A DNA stretch of 64,000 nucleotides from Dipteronia dyeriana. Lineage: Eukaryota; Streptophyta; Magnoliopsida; Sapindales; Sapindaceae. The stretch covers positions 112,044,146-112,108,145 of the forward strand of contig CM065296.1 in NCBI GenBank assembly GCA_032871835.1. The letters are read 5' to 3'. A program made the position numbers and the translations under genes. Positions 44,537-61,836 of this stretch are shown here, piece after piece. The first letter of the stretch is position 1. Every line of letters begins with the position of its first letter. Below the pieces are notes generated by a model. That model saw nothing but the letters and a program-made list of their open reading frames with translations. It was not told the origin of the DNA and ran no database searches.

Positions 44537-47500
44537 ATGCATTGTTGTTCCCTCAACAGAAAGGATATAGACTTCCATTACAGGCGCATGTCTTTTAGAT
44601 ATCATGCCCTTGATGGGATCAATGATGAGAGCCTAAGACAAGTATACTTAAACTCACTCCTTGTAGATCTTCAAGGTGAACTCCAACGAACACTCGAAAC
44701 CTCAGGTAGATCTCTTCGGGATATTACTTTGGGAGAAATTCACATGTTCACCCTTGCTGTTGTAGACAAGCTCTGTGCCACATAGAGAATCTTCTCCAAA
44801 ATACTCAAAGAAGGTAAGAAGTATGATAGGCACTGCAAGCTGCTTGATTCATATCATCGTAAATTCAAATCTGTTGAACACTGTGATTGTAAATTTTAAA
44901 AAAATCATTTAAGAATAATTTCCAGGAAAGCAACACCCTTTTCTAGTAAATACTACTGGAAAAAGGCTAGAAGATCCTGGAACAAGTCTTCTAAATGTTT
45001 CGTCTGTGGTCAGCAAGGACATTACACCAAACAATGTCCAAACAAGAAGGTAAATCTGTCAAACTCATTCACCGGCTTAAACAAATAGCTGATGAAGTCC
45101 CTTCTGATGCTGACATCGAATCCAATTTCTCAGAACAAGAAGATGTAGATCCTCACACCACTTTAGTGCTTCAAGACTTCTGTTCTTCCTCATAATCTTC
45201 TGAGTACTCAGATCATGACTTTCCTTCAGAAGCGTACCAAGTAGCCGACAAAGATAACCTATCAACAAGTCCTCAAATTCCAGTCCAAGTCTTATCAGAA
45301 AAATATTCAAAGCATGTCTATGTTATAGCTTATTTCGACACGGGTGCCCATACCACCATGAAGAACCCTAAGGTTCTACCTCCCAATACCTGGAAGGAAA
45401 GTGTTCACCATTTCTTAGCTGTTGATGGTCAGACTTTCATTACCAACCTAGTCTCAAAGAATAAAGTTGGTATTCAAATTTTCCCCTCATGTACCTTATG
45501 GGTCCGTGTTATTGGCACATCTCTACCAGACAAAGATGTCCTAATTGGCTGGGACGTCTATAGCCAAGCTAAATTCCTCAGAGTCCTCCCCGCTGGAATC
45601 AGATTTAAGTGAGAATTCAAACCATTTTCCAGTATACCAAAAATCTTCCCTTTATATACCATCAATCCTTCCTTTCAGCAGATTCAAGAAAAGCTCATCA
45701 CCTTTTGCACAAATAGTCATGTTGATTTCAAGCACCCTAAGCTTCTGTGACGAAATCCTGATTTCTTCATCAGGTTACCTTTCAAGCTCAATGAAGATGT
45801 CAATCCAGCCAAGGCCTCTTACTCAGGAATGTCTCTTACTAATCTTCAGCTGGCTAATGAAGAATGTGACGAACTCCTTCGACAGGGTTTGTTAGAACCC
45901 ATTTCCTCTCCCTGGGCGTGCCAAGCCTTTTATGTTGATAAACGCTCAGAACAGCTCAGAGGAAAAAAGAGGTTGGTCATTGACTACAAACCGCTCAACA
46001 TTTTCCTCAGTATGATGACAAGTTCCAAGTTCCCAGAACCACCACTCTGTTTTCTCAACTCCCTGGTGCAACTTTGTTTTCAAAGTTTGACCTTAAATGA
46101 GATTTTTGGCAAATAAGGATTCATCCTGAAGAAATATACAAAACTACATTCTGCCTCCCAATTGCACAGTACCAATGAACTGTCCTGCCATTTGGTTTGA
46201 AAACTGCCCCATCTCTCTTCCAGAAAGCCATCGCTAGGATCTTCCATCCTATTCTCTATTTTGCCCTACTGTACATTTATGATATACTATTATTTTCCCT
46301 AGACAATGTCTCGCATGACAAACTTTTACACAAGTTCCTTGAGATTTTAGATCAGTACGGTATCATGCACTCTGAAAAGAAAAGCACAATCGGAGTAACT
46401 GAGATCGAATTCCTTTGCATGCATATTATGCAGGGAACGTACCACCCTAGTCTTCATCTCGCCAAACAATTGCTTGAATTTCCAGATTCAAACCTCACCA
46501 TTCAACAAGTCCAGCAATTCCTTGGCGTCATCAACTATATCAGAGACTTCTTCCCACGAGTTAGCCACTACACTACTGTCTTATCCAGTCTCCTAAAAAA
46601 GAACCCTCATCCATGGGATTCCTCCAATTCAGATGCGGTTGCTCACCTCAAGCAAGTTTCTCTAAAACCGCATCCTCTACACATACCCTCTACGGGTCAA
46701 CTCATCCTCCAAATGGATGCTAGCGACCATTTCTGGTGTGTTATCCTCATCGAAGAAAAAGATGGCCAAAAACATTATCACACTATCTACAAGGAGATCC
46801 TTACGGTAAAAAATGGGATCTCAAAGTTTGACTTTCATCTCAGAACTAAAAGTTTTATTATAGAAATGGACAACTCATCTTTCCCAATGGTCCTGGATTT
46901 CTGTAACAAGATTCCTCCCAGTCCTTAACTGCTAAGGCTCAAATATTGGTTCTGTCGATATGACTTCACTATTCGCCATGTGAAGGGACATGATAATATC
47001 ATCCCCGATATGTTTTCCAGACCCCCGTCTGTCACCCTTATCACACAAACCGGCCTTATTCCTCTTATTTGCATGGTTACCTCAGCGGCTTCATCCTCTG
47101 CCTCCTCTCCGGTAATACCTTTTCCTCCTACCTACCCTCCTGAGTTAATGGCAACTCTGACATCTAGCCAAACACCCTCACTACAGCAGATACAAAACTT
47201 TACCAGAACACACCTTCCTATTTACCTTTCTCAGCTAAATGCCCATGAATGCAGACACAGGCTCGTCAACCTAACCAAGCCTTTCCTTGACCCTTTCATA
47301 TCTCTTCCATTTTACTAGTATTCTTCTCAAGTGTTTTGGTATTTATGGTGCTTATCAGTTCTACATCATTATGTTATGGTCTTTCCTCTTCAAGCCCTGT
47401 ATGGACTAGTCCATGACTCAACCCATTACAATTCAAACCTCCGTACTTTCCTTCAGTGGTTTAATCCCATGTCTGTTTGGAAAAATAAGCTTACTAGACT

Positions 47501-47908
47501 CATGGGTCAATATCATCTGTGGAAATTAGACACAGAAATGGTTGAAAGGTATCTTACATCTGGATTTTCCACAGACCTTACCGTTACAATCCATACACCA
47601 GGCTCTTATGGACTTCCAACATTAGTTACAAATGGGATACTTCATACGATTATGAAAAGTTGTATCCTCTCTGCCTCCAGATCCCCCTACTCAATTTTCT
47701 CTGTGACGTCAATGGGAATTCAACAAATGTCCACTTCATCCTTCCATGTGTCCTAAGAGACCCTGCTCAGAGTTGGCATCCTTTTAAGAATTCCTATATG
47801 TTGGACTCACAAGACCCTATGCAGGTAGACACGTGGGCCTGTTCTATTTGTGGAGCCCTCAATTCTGATGATGAAGGCCACGTCAACTGCAATCTCAGCA
47901 GCCCGTGA
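44537..47908 (+). pseudogene. Broken pararetrovirus-like polyprotein, copy 2
   Basis: Frame blocks are 44537-44785 (coat C-part, HYRRMSFRYHALDGINDES), 44995-45195 (knuckle region, with CFVCGQQGHYTKQC readable just before it), 45358-45612, 45829-46116 (RT, GKKRLVIDYKPLN), 46197-46928 (RT end and RNase H), 46980-47318, 47331-47756 and 47660-47908. The protease motif FDTGA is readable near 45335. In the RT active site the usual Y-x-D-D reads YIYD near 46270, so one catalytic Asp is lost. The end has the same CSICGALNSDDE Cys pair as copy 1. Stops and frameshifts separate the blocks. It is non-functional. Confidence 0.72.
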
Positions 47909-48130
47909 TCTTATCTCTAGGACCCATGCATTTATCCTTATTATTGTGTTTCTCTGTCTTGCTTGCCAGCTGCCAGACAGCTTTATCTAATTATTGTTAT
48001 CTTTAGTTGATGCTTTGCTGTCTGCCTGTCACCTGTCCGACAATGCTTTAATTTTTGCTTTTGTAAGATAGGTTTGTCGGTCAAGGATTTAGCCTTATCT
48101 TGTATCGCTTCCAGAGCACTCTCATCTCCT

Positions 48131-48181
48131 CTATATAAGGATTGAGACGCTCTCTTTGTAATTATCGAAAAGCAAAATAAA
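48131..48181 (+). promoter_or_regulatory. TATA box and polyA signal of pararetrovirus copy 2
   Basis: CTATATAAGG at 48131-48140 and AATAAA at 48176-48181. Copy 1 has the same pair in the same order. A polyA signal just after the transcription start fits a circular genome transcribed into a terminally redundant RNA. Confidence 0.6.
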
Positions 48182-48472
48182 ATCTCACTATGTTTATAAT
48201 TTCTATGGCTTTCTAAGTTTCCTTTTCCTGATCTTCAGAAAGTTCACTATACTAGGATTTACGGTTCTTTAAGATCTAAGTATGCTCCGTGCTTGCCTCC
48301 TACGAGGATCCTGCACATCAGAACAAATTGGTTTAAGGTCCCTGTCTATCTCCGGTTTGTGTCTGTCTAAATGTGAGTACCCTGTTTAGGTCGCTAGGAT
48401 AAGGCCGTTTGTGGGAAAAACTATGTGACACCGGTAGAGATGGTTCGGGGCTCCCTACCACCGACGTGGTAT

Positions 48473-48499
48473 ATATTATATATTATTATATTATATAAT

Positions 48500-48542
<43 letters not shown>
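48473..48542. repeat. TA microsatellite between pararetrovirus copy 2 and copia
   Basis: (TA)n and (ATT)n mixture. It touches the TGGTAT end of the pararetrovirus on one side and the TG of the copia LTR on the other. Confidence 0.85.
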
Positions 48543-48543
<1 letters not shown>

Positions 48544-48821
48544 GTTATGATTGTGGATTTCACCATTTGCCTTGGTAGGCATCATGTGGTATACTTTACC
48601 ACGTTATATGCTTTACTTCCCGGTAAGCAATTAATCCAAGTTGCCAAACGGCCATATGTGAACCTATATATGCGATCATTTCTTGTCAAAGGTTAATGTC
48701 TTGAAAAAAATAAAAATCTCTTATATCTCTTATCTCCCTCAACTCTATTTCAGTATTATTTATTTAATATATTATTTATTCTTCAAATGTTCTTCATCTA
48801 TTCTTCATTAATTTTACAACA
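48543..48821 (+). repeat. 5' LTR of the old copia element
   Basis: Shares GTGGATTTCACCA(T/C)TTGCC, TTGGTAGGCAT, TATATGCTTTACTTC and GTCAAAGGTTAATGTCT with the 3' LTR. The two copies have many differences and indels, so the insertion is old. Confidence 0.85.
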
Positions 48822-48889
48822 CGTTATCAACATGAAAAATCTATTTTGTAAAAATGACCCCTTGATGGGTGATTTACTTAATCTCAATA

Positions 48890-49245
48890 TTTTAGATCTA
48901 TATTCAGTTCCGTATAATAAGATGACTTATACCGTCAACGGAACTCATATATATAGCTCTGGATTTGTTTATTTGAAATCATTTATGTTTATGCACATAT
49001 CTTACATATCAACATTTTAGATATATATTCAGTTCCGCATAACAAGATGTCTTATACCATCAACGAAACACATATATATAATTTTGAATTTGTTTATTTA
49101 AAATCATTTATGTTTATACATATATTTTACATCTCAATATTTTGGATCTATATTCAGTTCCGTATAACAAGATGGCTTATGCCGTCAACGGAACCCATAT
49201 ATATAGTTCTGGATTTATTTATTTGAAATCATTTTTTTATGCAAT
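48890..49245 (+). repeat. Tandem repeat of about 125 bp, 3 copies
   Basis: Each copy has ATTCAGTTCCGTATAA(T/C)AAG, then CTTATACCGTCAACGGAAC, CATATATATAG, and GGATTTGTTTATTTGAAATC. The third is shortened. It starts just after the 5' LTR, where gag would begin. Confidence 0.75.
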
Positions 49246-49740
49246 ATACGAGACTGACTTATGCTATGTCTCGGGACTGACTTAGACCGTGTCTTAGGAC
49301 TGACTTAGACCTTGTCTTCAGATAAATTGTTTAAATATTCAGCATTTAATTTTATATATGAGATTGGCTTATGCCATGTCTTGGGATTGGCTTAGGATGT
49401 GTCTTAGGACTGACTTATGTTGTGTCTCCAAATAAATTGTTTAATTATTATGCTTTTTAAATATTCATATTATTTATATACAATATATGAGATTGGTTAG
49501 ACCGATTAACCAGAACTTAAAGTTCCTGGAATTATGATATTTAAGTTGGCACGGTTTTGAAAACCGATGAGAACCTGGAGTTTTAGATCTAGTGAGAACC
49601 TGGAGTTTTAGATCTAGTAGTATATATATGAATGTCATACGGTGCGGTTTTGAAAACCGATGAGAACCTGGAGTTCTGGATTCTGGGTTATATTCATGAA
49701 AGCCATACTTCATTATTTGAAACCTGGGGTTTCAAACTCG
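49246..49740 (+). repeat. Short repeats (GACTGACTTA; GAGAACCTGGAGTT)
   Basis: GGACTGACTTAGACCGTGTCTT-type units of about 23 bp repeat at 49250-49430. TTTTGAAAACCGATGAGAACC followed by TGGAGTT recurs at 49550-49690. Both belong to the decayed copia interior. Confidence 0.6.
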
Positions 49741-49805
49741 TTCAGAATCTGAGGTTATCTCATATATAGATATGTTTACATGTCATTCATTTGAGAAAAA
49801 TGATC

Positions 49806-50352
49806 TACACGTTCAACAGGATGTTGTGGGTATCATAAAAATGTTTTAAGATCTTAATGAATAATGAAATTGGAAATAATATTTTATCTATTTCATACAC
49901 ATCCAACATGATGTTATGAGTATCGTAAAAAGGATTTAAGATACTGACGAATAATGAAATTAGAAATAATATTTTATCTATTTCATACACATTTATGAGG
50001 ATGTTGTGAGTATCGTAAAAAGGATTTATAATCCTAATGAATAATGTAATTGAAAAGAATATTTTATCCATTTCATACATATCTATCAGGATGCTGTGAG
50101 TATCGTAAAAAGAATTTAAGATTCTAACTAGTAAATGAAATTGGAAATTGGAAATAATAATTTATCTTTTTTCATACACATCCAACAGGATATTGCGAGT
50201 ATCAAAAAAGAGATTTAAGATCCTAGCGTATCGTTTATTTCAGAAAAAGATTTACACATCCAGTAAGATGCTGTGAGTATCATAAAATGATTTAAAATCC
50301 TAATATCATGTATAATGACATTGCAAAAGATATTTTATTCATTTTATATTTG
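49806..50352 (+). repeat. Tandem repeat of about 90 bp, 6 copies
   Basis: Units contain ACACATCCAACAGGATGTTG, TGAGTATCGTAAAAAGGATT, TAAGATCCTAATGAATAATG and ATATTTTATCTATTTCAT. The first three are regular; later copies are more diverged or carry small insertions. A minus-strand open frame over this array is an artefact of the repeat. Confidence 0.8.
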
Positions 50353-51109
50353 CTCATGAAGGAGCAATATCAAGAGAGTAAATTTGGATATATTAATATT
50401 CATGAGTTATCAAAACATATCTCAGGAGTGGATATTTGTAAATGACAAGAGAAAAGGGTTTACATAATAAACCTAATGAAAAAAAATTAATAAGGAGGAG
50501 AGATTATTATCATGTCAGATAAGATATAAAATTGCATCACACATAATGTCCATAAAAATCCTAGAATGGAAATATATGTCTTGTCGATAGTGCAACGACT
50601 CATACAGTTTCTGCGAAGTCAAAAATATTTTATGAAGTTAACTTTACTAAGAGCAAATGTTAATACAATATCATGTCTAGAGGATCTGATATAAGGCTCT
50701 AGAAGAGCCACGATATTGTTACTAAACAATACTAAAATATGAATAAAGAAATATGCTTAGTTCTAAGGAATATAAGGTTAATACCAGATCAGATCCAACG
50801 AACCTGTTTAAAGGCTCTAGAAGAGCCACAATTTTATTACCAGGTGGTATTTAATTGTGTATTGATTATACTCTATATCATTAAAACAGAATATAAAGGA
50901 ATCTGGTTAACTTTAAAGATATACATAAGTATGAATATCATATTGGAAATATGAGAAATGATAATATTTAATATATGTGCATTACTTCTCATAATTCAGG
51001 CCAACAACTAATTACAGAAAAGTTGTGTGCTTTATCATCTGGATTATATTACACTATTATAAAGAGTGTAGATGTTTATGCAGTTATTAATTAAAAGTTC
51101 TCAGATCCC

Positions 51110-51420
51110 AAAATATTTGTACTTTGGCGTGACCGTATCAGTCACCCAGAATCTACAATAATGCGTAAAATCATTAAAAATTCTCATGGATATCTATTAA
51201 AGAACCAAAAGATTCTTTATCCAATAAGAACTTATGTCCTGCATGTTCACAGTGGAAACTAACAGTAAAACCATATTATTTTAAAAGTTGATTTTGAATC
51301 CTTATCATTCTTACAAATAATTCAAGAGAATATATGTGGACATATTTATCCACCAAATGAACCAATTTATTATAATATGGTTTTAATCGATACATCTACG
51401 AGATAATCACATGTTTGTGT
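51110..51420 (+). pseudogene. Copia pre-integrase/integrase remnant
   Basis: Readable in changing frames: a LWRDRISHPES-like stretch, MRKIIKNSHGYLLK and IQENICGHIYPPNEP, then MVLIDTST. These match the GAG-pre-integrase and the first integrase Asp region of copia elements (family usually GDICGPIHP..). Confidence 0.6.
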
Positions 51421-51755
51421 ATTATCAAAACATCTCCATATTACTAAATATTTAATGAATATTGCAAAGCAGGTGGGAACGATGTTCAAACATCTAGTTT
51501 TTAGATATACTTATAATCAGAACTGATCAAAAGAATCGCTTATCAAACGTCTTCAGATAAGGCTTTTATATCATTATGAGATTAATATTGAATTTGATTA
51601 ATCTGTTATTATATCATTTAAACTTCTGATATTTTATAGTTTTATTCACAATCTGCATATTATCATATTGATTAATTTGCAAATTGGAAAGCTTCACTAG
51701 AAGAGAAGAGTAAATAAAAGGTCATTTATATAGAAAATAGAGATACCAGTTCGAT

Positions 51756-51764
51756 TCTCTCTCA

Positions 51765-51848
<84 letters not shown>
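51756..51848. repeat. Compound microsatellite (CT)n(AT)n(GT)n
   Basis: CT repeats to 51780, AT repeats to about 51798, then about 25 GT units. It is likely length-variable. Confidence 0.9.
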
Positions 51849-51849
<1 letters not shown>

Positions 51850-52570
51850 TCATTTCAATCTTCGTGTCTCTCAAATACGAAAGATAATTGATCATCAGAT
51901 GATTATTAATCTGTTACCTGATATAATAAAGGTGAACGAAATTTTATAAGTTGTTATCTCATAAACCCGGGGTGGATAATTGCTCTTGTAGAACAATCAG
52001 AACAAATTTCAACAAATAAATCATCTGATGCATATCATAAGTTTATGAACCTTTGAAAGGTATTATTATCAGGATCCTAATTTAAATAAAACTCGAGTTA
52101 TGAATAATTCTACATCTCTAAATCAACTCTTTAAGATTCTGATATATCTAAAGAGACACAAGTCTATAAAATGACTAAATCCATTGAAATATAAGAAATC
52201 TCAACATAGATACAAGAATATAGAAATTGAAAGAAATTCTATAAATCATACAAGTCTATGAATGACTAAATCTATTAAAATGGAAGTAATCTCAACAGAG
52301 ATATAAGAGTATAGAAATTGAGAATATTTCTATAAATCATATGAGAAATATGGAATCATAAGGAAACAATAATTGATGATGTATTTTTATACACAGTAGT
52401 GCTACTAAAATTATAAATGATAATTATGGTTTTCATAATATCAACGATCGTAGATAAATGCATGATTGACCTAAATGAAAAGAAACAATTTAAGAAGAAT
52501 TGACTTCATAAGCCAAACATAAAGTATTTAGAACAATAGTATTCCAAACACCAGGAGATGTCAAACTAAT

Positions 52571-52690
52571 TGGATATGAATGGGTTTTTATACGGAAACA
52601 TACGTAATGAGAAAACGAGATCGTGAGATATAAGACACGACTCGTAGTACAAGGTTTCTCACAGAAACTTGGTATTCACTAGTGATGAAT
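52571..52690 (+). pseudogene. Copia reverse transcriptase remnant
   Basis: GYEWVFIRKH followed by NEIVRYKTRLVVQGFSQ corresponds to the conserved copia RT start (KWVF...[11 protein letters not shown]). Stops interrupt it. More RT-like words follow to about 52930. Confidence 0.65.
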
Positions 52691-53249
52691 ACGATTAGTT
52701 CTAAATTTTTGATAAATTTGGTTGCCGTTGAAAGACTTGAAATACGTCTTCTAGAAGTAGTAATCATTTATCTATATGATTCACTCAATGTGGATATTTA
52801 TAATCCATAAAGGATTTTAAATGCTAGAAGCATATAAATCGAGATCTCGTAATTTGTATTTGATGAACATACAAAAATTCTTATATGGATTAAAAACAAT
52901 AAGAACGAATTTGGTATAACCGTCTCAGTTAATATCCGATAAGATTAGTATTTAATAAATCATATTATATACTCATGTGTCTTCATAAATAAATGATAAA
53001 GAAAATATTGTCTCGACCTGAAGATCGAGCATAGATCAAATTGAATGTTTGTCTATCAATCAGAATATGTTGAAAAGATTTCATATGGATATTACTCCAT
53101 AAAACAAGTTTTTGCTTATAATCCCCCCAATCATTTATGATGTTATTTCATGAAATAAACACACACATACATATATGTGTGTGTGTGTGTGAGCTTAGCA
53201 ATCAAGAAGATTGCTTCAAAAGAATTTTTATCAGGATGAGCGTCCCATC

Positions 53250-53266
53250 GGGGGGGGGGGGGGGGG
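53250..53266 (+). repeat. G17 homopolymer in the old copia element
   Basis: A run of 17 G near the copia 3' region. The exact length is unreliable in assemblies. Confidence 0.7.
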
Positions 53267-53284
53267 CATATCAAATGAATACTC

Positions 53285-53830
53285 TTTTTCTTTTCAATCA
53301 GGTTTTTTGCCCTATTGAATTTTCTTGATAAGGTTTTAATGAGACAATTCTCTAAGCACACTCAAAAATCATTTGATCCATAAAGATCATCATAAATATT
53401 ATATTTACCATAATGATCATCGTGTATATTGTCTTAATCAAGAAGGTCATTGTAAATATTACTTTGATCTTGCTAATCATCGTATATATGTTACCTTGAT
53501 CCAAAAGATAGTCATAAATATTATTTTGATCCAACAGATCAATGAATATCGTTGCTAAGGTTTTTATCTCACTGGGTTTTCCTTAGCAAAGGATAAATAT
53601 GAGTAAAGTTTTGAAGAAAACATTAAACTATTGACGTATTTGCATTGTATTGTTTTTCCCTTCAATCGGGTTTTGTCCCACTAGATTTTCCTGATAAAAT
53701 TTTTAGCCAGACAATCAGGGGGTGCAAAGTTTTGAATAGACATATGTACATTATACTTTTTTTTCTCTTCGATCAGGTTTTATCCCATTTAATTTTACAA
53801 ATAAGGTTTTTAATGAGATAGTTTTGAAAA
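53285..53830 (+). repeat. 3' region with repeated hairpin-like motifs and 45-bp repeats
   Basis: Hairpin-like motif copies are at 53285-53347 (TTTTCAATCAGG..TTTTCTTGATAAGG), 53552-53600 (GCTAAGG..CTCACTGGGTTTTCCTTAGC), 53652-53720 and 53760-53825. Between them, 53373-53545 holds four to five units of about 45 bp with GATCATC(A/G)TAAATATT words. All lie just before the 3' LTR. Confidence 0.65.
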
Positions 53831-53863
53831 CGTACACTACAAGAGGTAGAAATCCAGGTGGAG

Positions 53864-54160
53864 TGTTATAATATTGTGGATTTCACCACTTGCCTTGGTA
53901 GGCATAAGTTGGTATATTCCACCTCTTTCACTTTACCATTTTATATGCTTTACTTCATCGGTAAGCAATTAATCAAGTTGCCAAGCGGTCATGTGTGAGC
54001 CTATATATGTTATCATTTATTGTCAAAGGTTAATGTCTAAAAAATCAATAAAAAGCTCTGTCATATCTCGTCTCTCTCAACTCTATTTCATTGTTATCAA
54101 TTTATTCTATTATTTGTTCTTAAGCTGTTCTTCGTTTATTCTTTATTTATTTTTATAACA
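53864..54160 (+). repeat. 3' LTR of the old copia element
   Basis: Begins TGTTATAATATTGTGGATTTC and ends TTTTTATAACA. The preceding GGTAGAAATCCAGGTGGAG is in the polypurine-tract position. Confidence 0.85.
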
Positions 54161-54434
54161 GATATATTGAATATTATTATATATAGGATATAATATAATA
54201 TTATATATTGGATATGATTTTAATTGTTTGAAAATTTAAAAAATAAATTGATCTTTTTAATGTTTGTTCCTAGGGTCTTAGGTGAGCCAATTTTTTATGA
54301 TTTTTATCTCACCTTATCCCGTCCTGTTTCATGTTAAGGACGTACCAAACGTGAGACAAGAACAAAACATCTTATGTTGTTCTGTCATGTCCCGTCTCGT
54401 CCCCGTCTCGTTCCATATACTAAATACATTCTAA

Positions 54435-54780
54435 AAACACAAGTTAACAACCTTAAAAATAATGTATTTATTTTTCTTTTTTATTCGATCAATATAATAA
54501 ATGTATTTATTTTATAAATAGTTTTCCTTTATAATAATTATTCTACCGGTAAAACACTACCCTACAATGTAATAAATTATTACGCTTTTGGGTCTATTTT
54601 TTGCCCTCGACACTATCCATAGTTAAAAATTATACAAGTACTCGTTTGAAATTTCGTGTTAAAAAAACAAAAATAGTACTCGTTTGAAATTTCCTACTCT
54701 TCCAACTCTATTATAAACACCACCATCAAGAACTTTAAAAATCGTGAAGTTTTCTGTGAATAATTTCTTTCAAATCAAGG
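54435..54780 (+). promoter_or_regulatory. Upstream region and leader of CK2 alpha
   Basis: Only about 350 bases separate the Harbinger-like MITE from the CK2 start codon. TTATAAACAC at 54711-54720, about 65 bases before the ATG, may be the TATA box. No other motif was assigned. Confidence 0.35.
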
Positions 54781-61010
<6,230 letters not shown>

Positions 61011-61836
61011 CGCTAAGCCACCCACTTTAAGCAGTCCCTTCTGGTGTAAAGTATTGTATTTGGAGCCCCGTTTGTAGTATATACGTCATATTGCTACTTG
61101 ATAACTCATGGTCCAGTTGATATCATACAATATTTTTCTGTAAACTGGTTGTATACCGGGTATATTGTACTTTCAAACTCAATTCTGGTACCTTTTTTTT
61201 ATCCTAGCGTTTGAATATTGCTTTTCCGAACATTTTTTACATTTACTATTTTGAGCTACTACATTTACGAGAGGACAGACATGAATGACTTGAATTCTTA
61301 GTGAGGGGCATACCATATGCCAATACCACGATTTTTCTATAATATGTTAGTCTGCACTTTTAAGAGCCTTCATGGCTAGCAATTTAAGAGTCCTATGTTG
61401 GACATTCCTTGTACAAGTAGTGCTTGGCATTCCTATTCATGATCTGTATCAATTTGTTAATTTTGTTAATTGCCACGTTAAGTTGGGTTGTATAATATTA
61501 CTTCTTACATTTTCAAGTAATTACTTTACTTATCAGACAGCGAAAATGAATCCATCAGAAATCAGTCGATCACACACTTTAGCACAGGCGTACAAATTCG
61601 GAAATTCAGAATACAATGCATGCGTTGATCAATCCAAGATAAATTCAACAACTAAACGATGAAAGACCAAATCAACCAAGGCTAAGCCAACGATTTCATA
61701 GATAATTACATCCAAGACCAAGAGTGTCCAGACTCCAGAAGGGTTTCTTTCCAAAGACTTCAGCTTAATGGCAATAATATATAATATAGATGGAGTTCGA
61801 ATCCATCTATATAGTTTAATTTTCAGAATAGCTGTT
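61011..61836. other. Convergent 3' ends of CK2 alpha and the zinc-finger gene
   Basis: This 826-bp gap should hold both 3' UTRs. No open frame in it looks like a gene. Confidence 0.45.

Larger units (their letters stand above)
44536..48472 (+). mobile_element. Endogenous pararetrovirus-like copy 2, between TA repeats
   Basis: The order is coat-protein C-part, zinc knuckle, protease, RT, RNase H and C-terminal extension (to 47908), then TATA (48131-48140), AATAAA (48176-48181), a leader of about 290 bases, and TGGTAT at 48467-48472. TA repeats abut both ends. No LTRs are present. TGGTAT equals the first six bases of the tRNA-Met primer site usual in Caulimoviridae. A promoter before the polyA signal before the primer site is the pararetroviral genome order. 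Endogenous florendovirus-type copies are known to sit in TA-rich repeats. The 5' two-fifths or so of a full genome is missing. Confidence 0.7.
48543..54160 (+). mobile_element. Old, degraded Ty1/copia retrotransposon
   Basis: LTRs 48543-48821 and 53864-54160 begin TGTTAT and end (T)A(C/T)AACA. The 5-bp flanks AATAT and GATAT match at 4 of 5. After the 5' LTR comes CGTTATCAACATGA, resembling the primer region of many plant copia elements (ending in TATCA...). Only fragments of pol can be read: a pre-integrase/integrase stretch at 51110-51420 and an RT stretch at 52571-52690. Large arrays of tandem repeats fill 48890-50350 and 53373-53830. No long open frame survives. Confidence 0.8.
44189..54431. 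mobile_element. Harbinger-like MITE split by pararetrovirus and copia insertions
   Basis: The left end at 44189 is GGGTGCGTTTGACACG, followed by GGCGGGACGGGACAAGGCGG. The right end at 54431 carries its inverse (GTCCCGTCTCGTCC... then AATACATTC). TAA flanks both ends (44186-44188 and 54432-54434), a PIF/Harbinger-type 3-bp duplication. The AT-rich core has long (TA)n tracts, which received the pararetrovirus copy 44536-48472 and the copia element 48543-54160. Confidence 0.7.

Noticed and set aside
49474..50080. Minus-strand open frames with repeated YEIDKI..F words
   Set aside because: The repetition follows exactly the 90-bp DNA array, so it is an artefact of the repeat.
49806..50352. Regular repeats as a CRISPR array
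   Set aside because: The units are long, contiguous and without unique spacers, in a plant retrotransposon.
53250..53266. G17 run as a functional G-quadruplex
   Set aside because: A bare homopolymer in a decayed element; its length is likely slippage or an assembly artefact.
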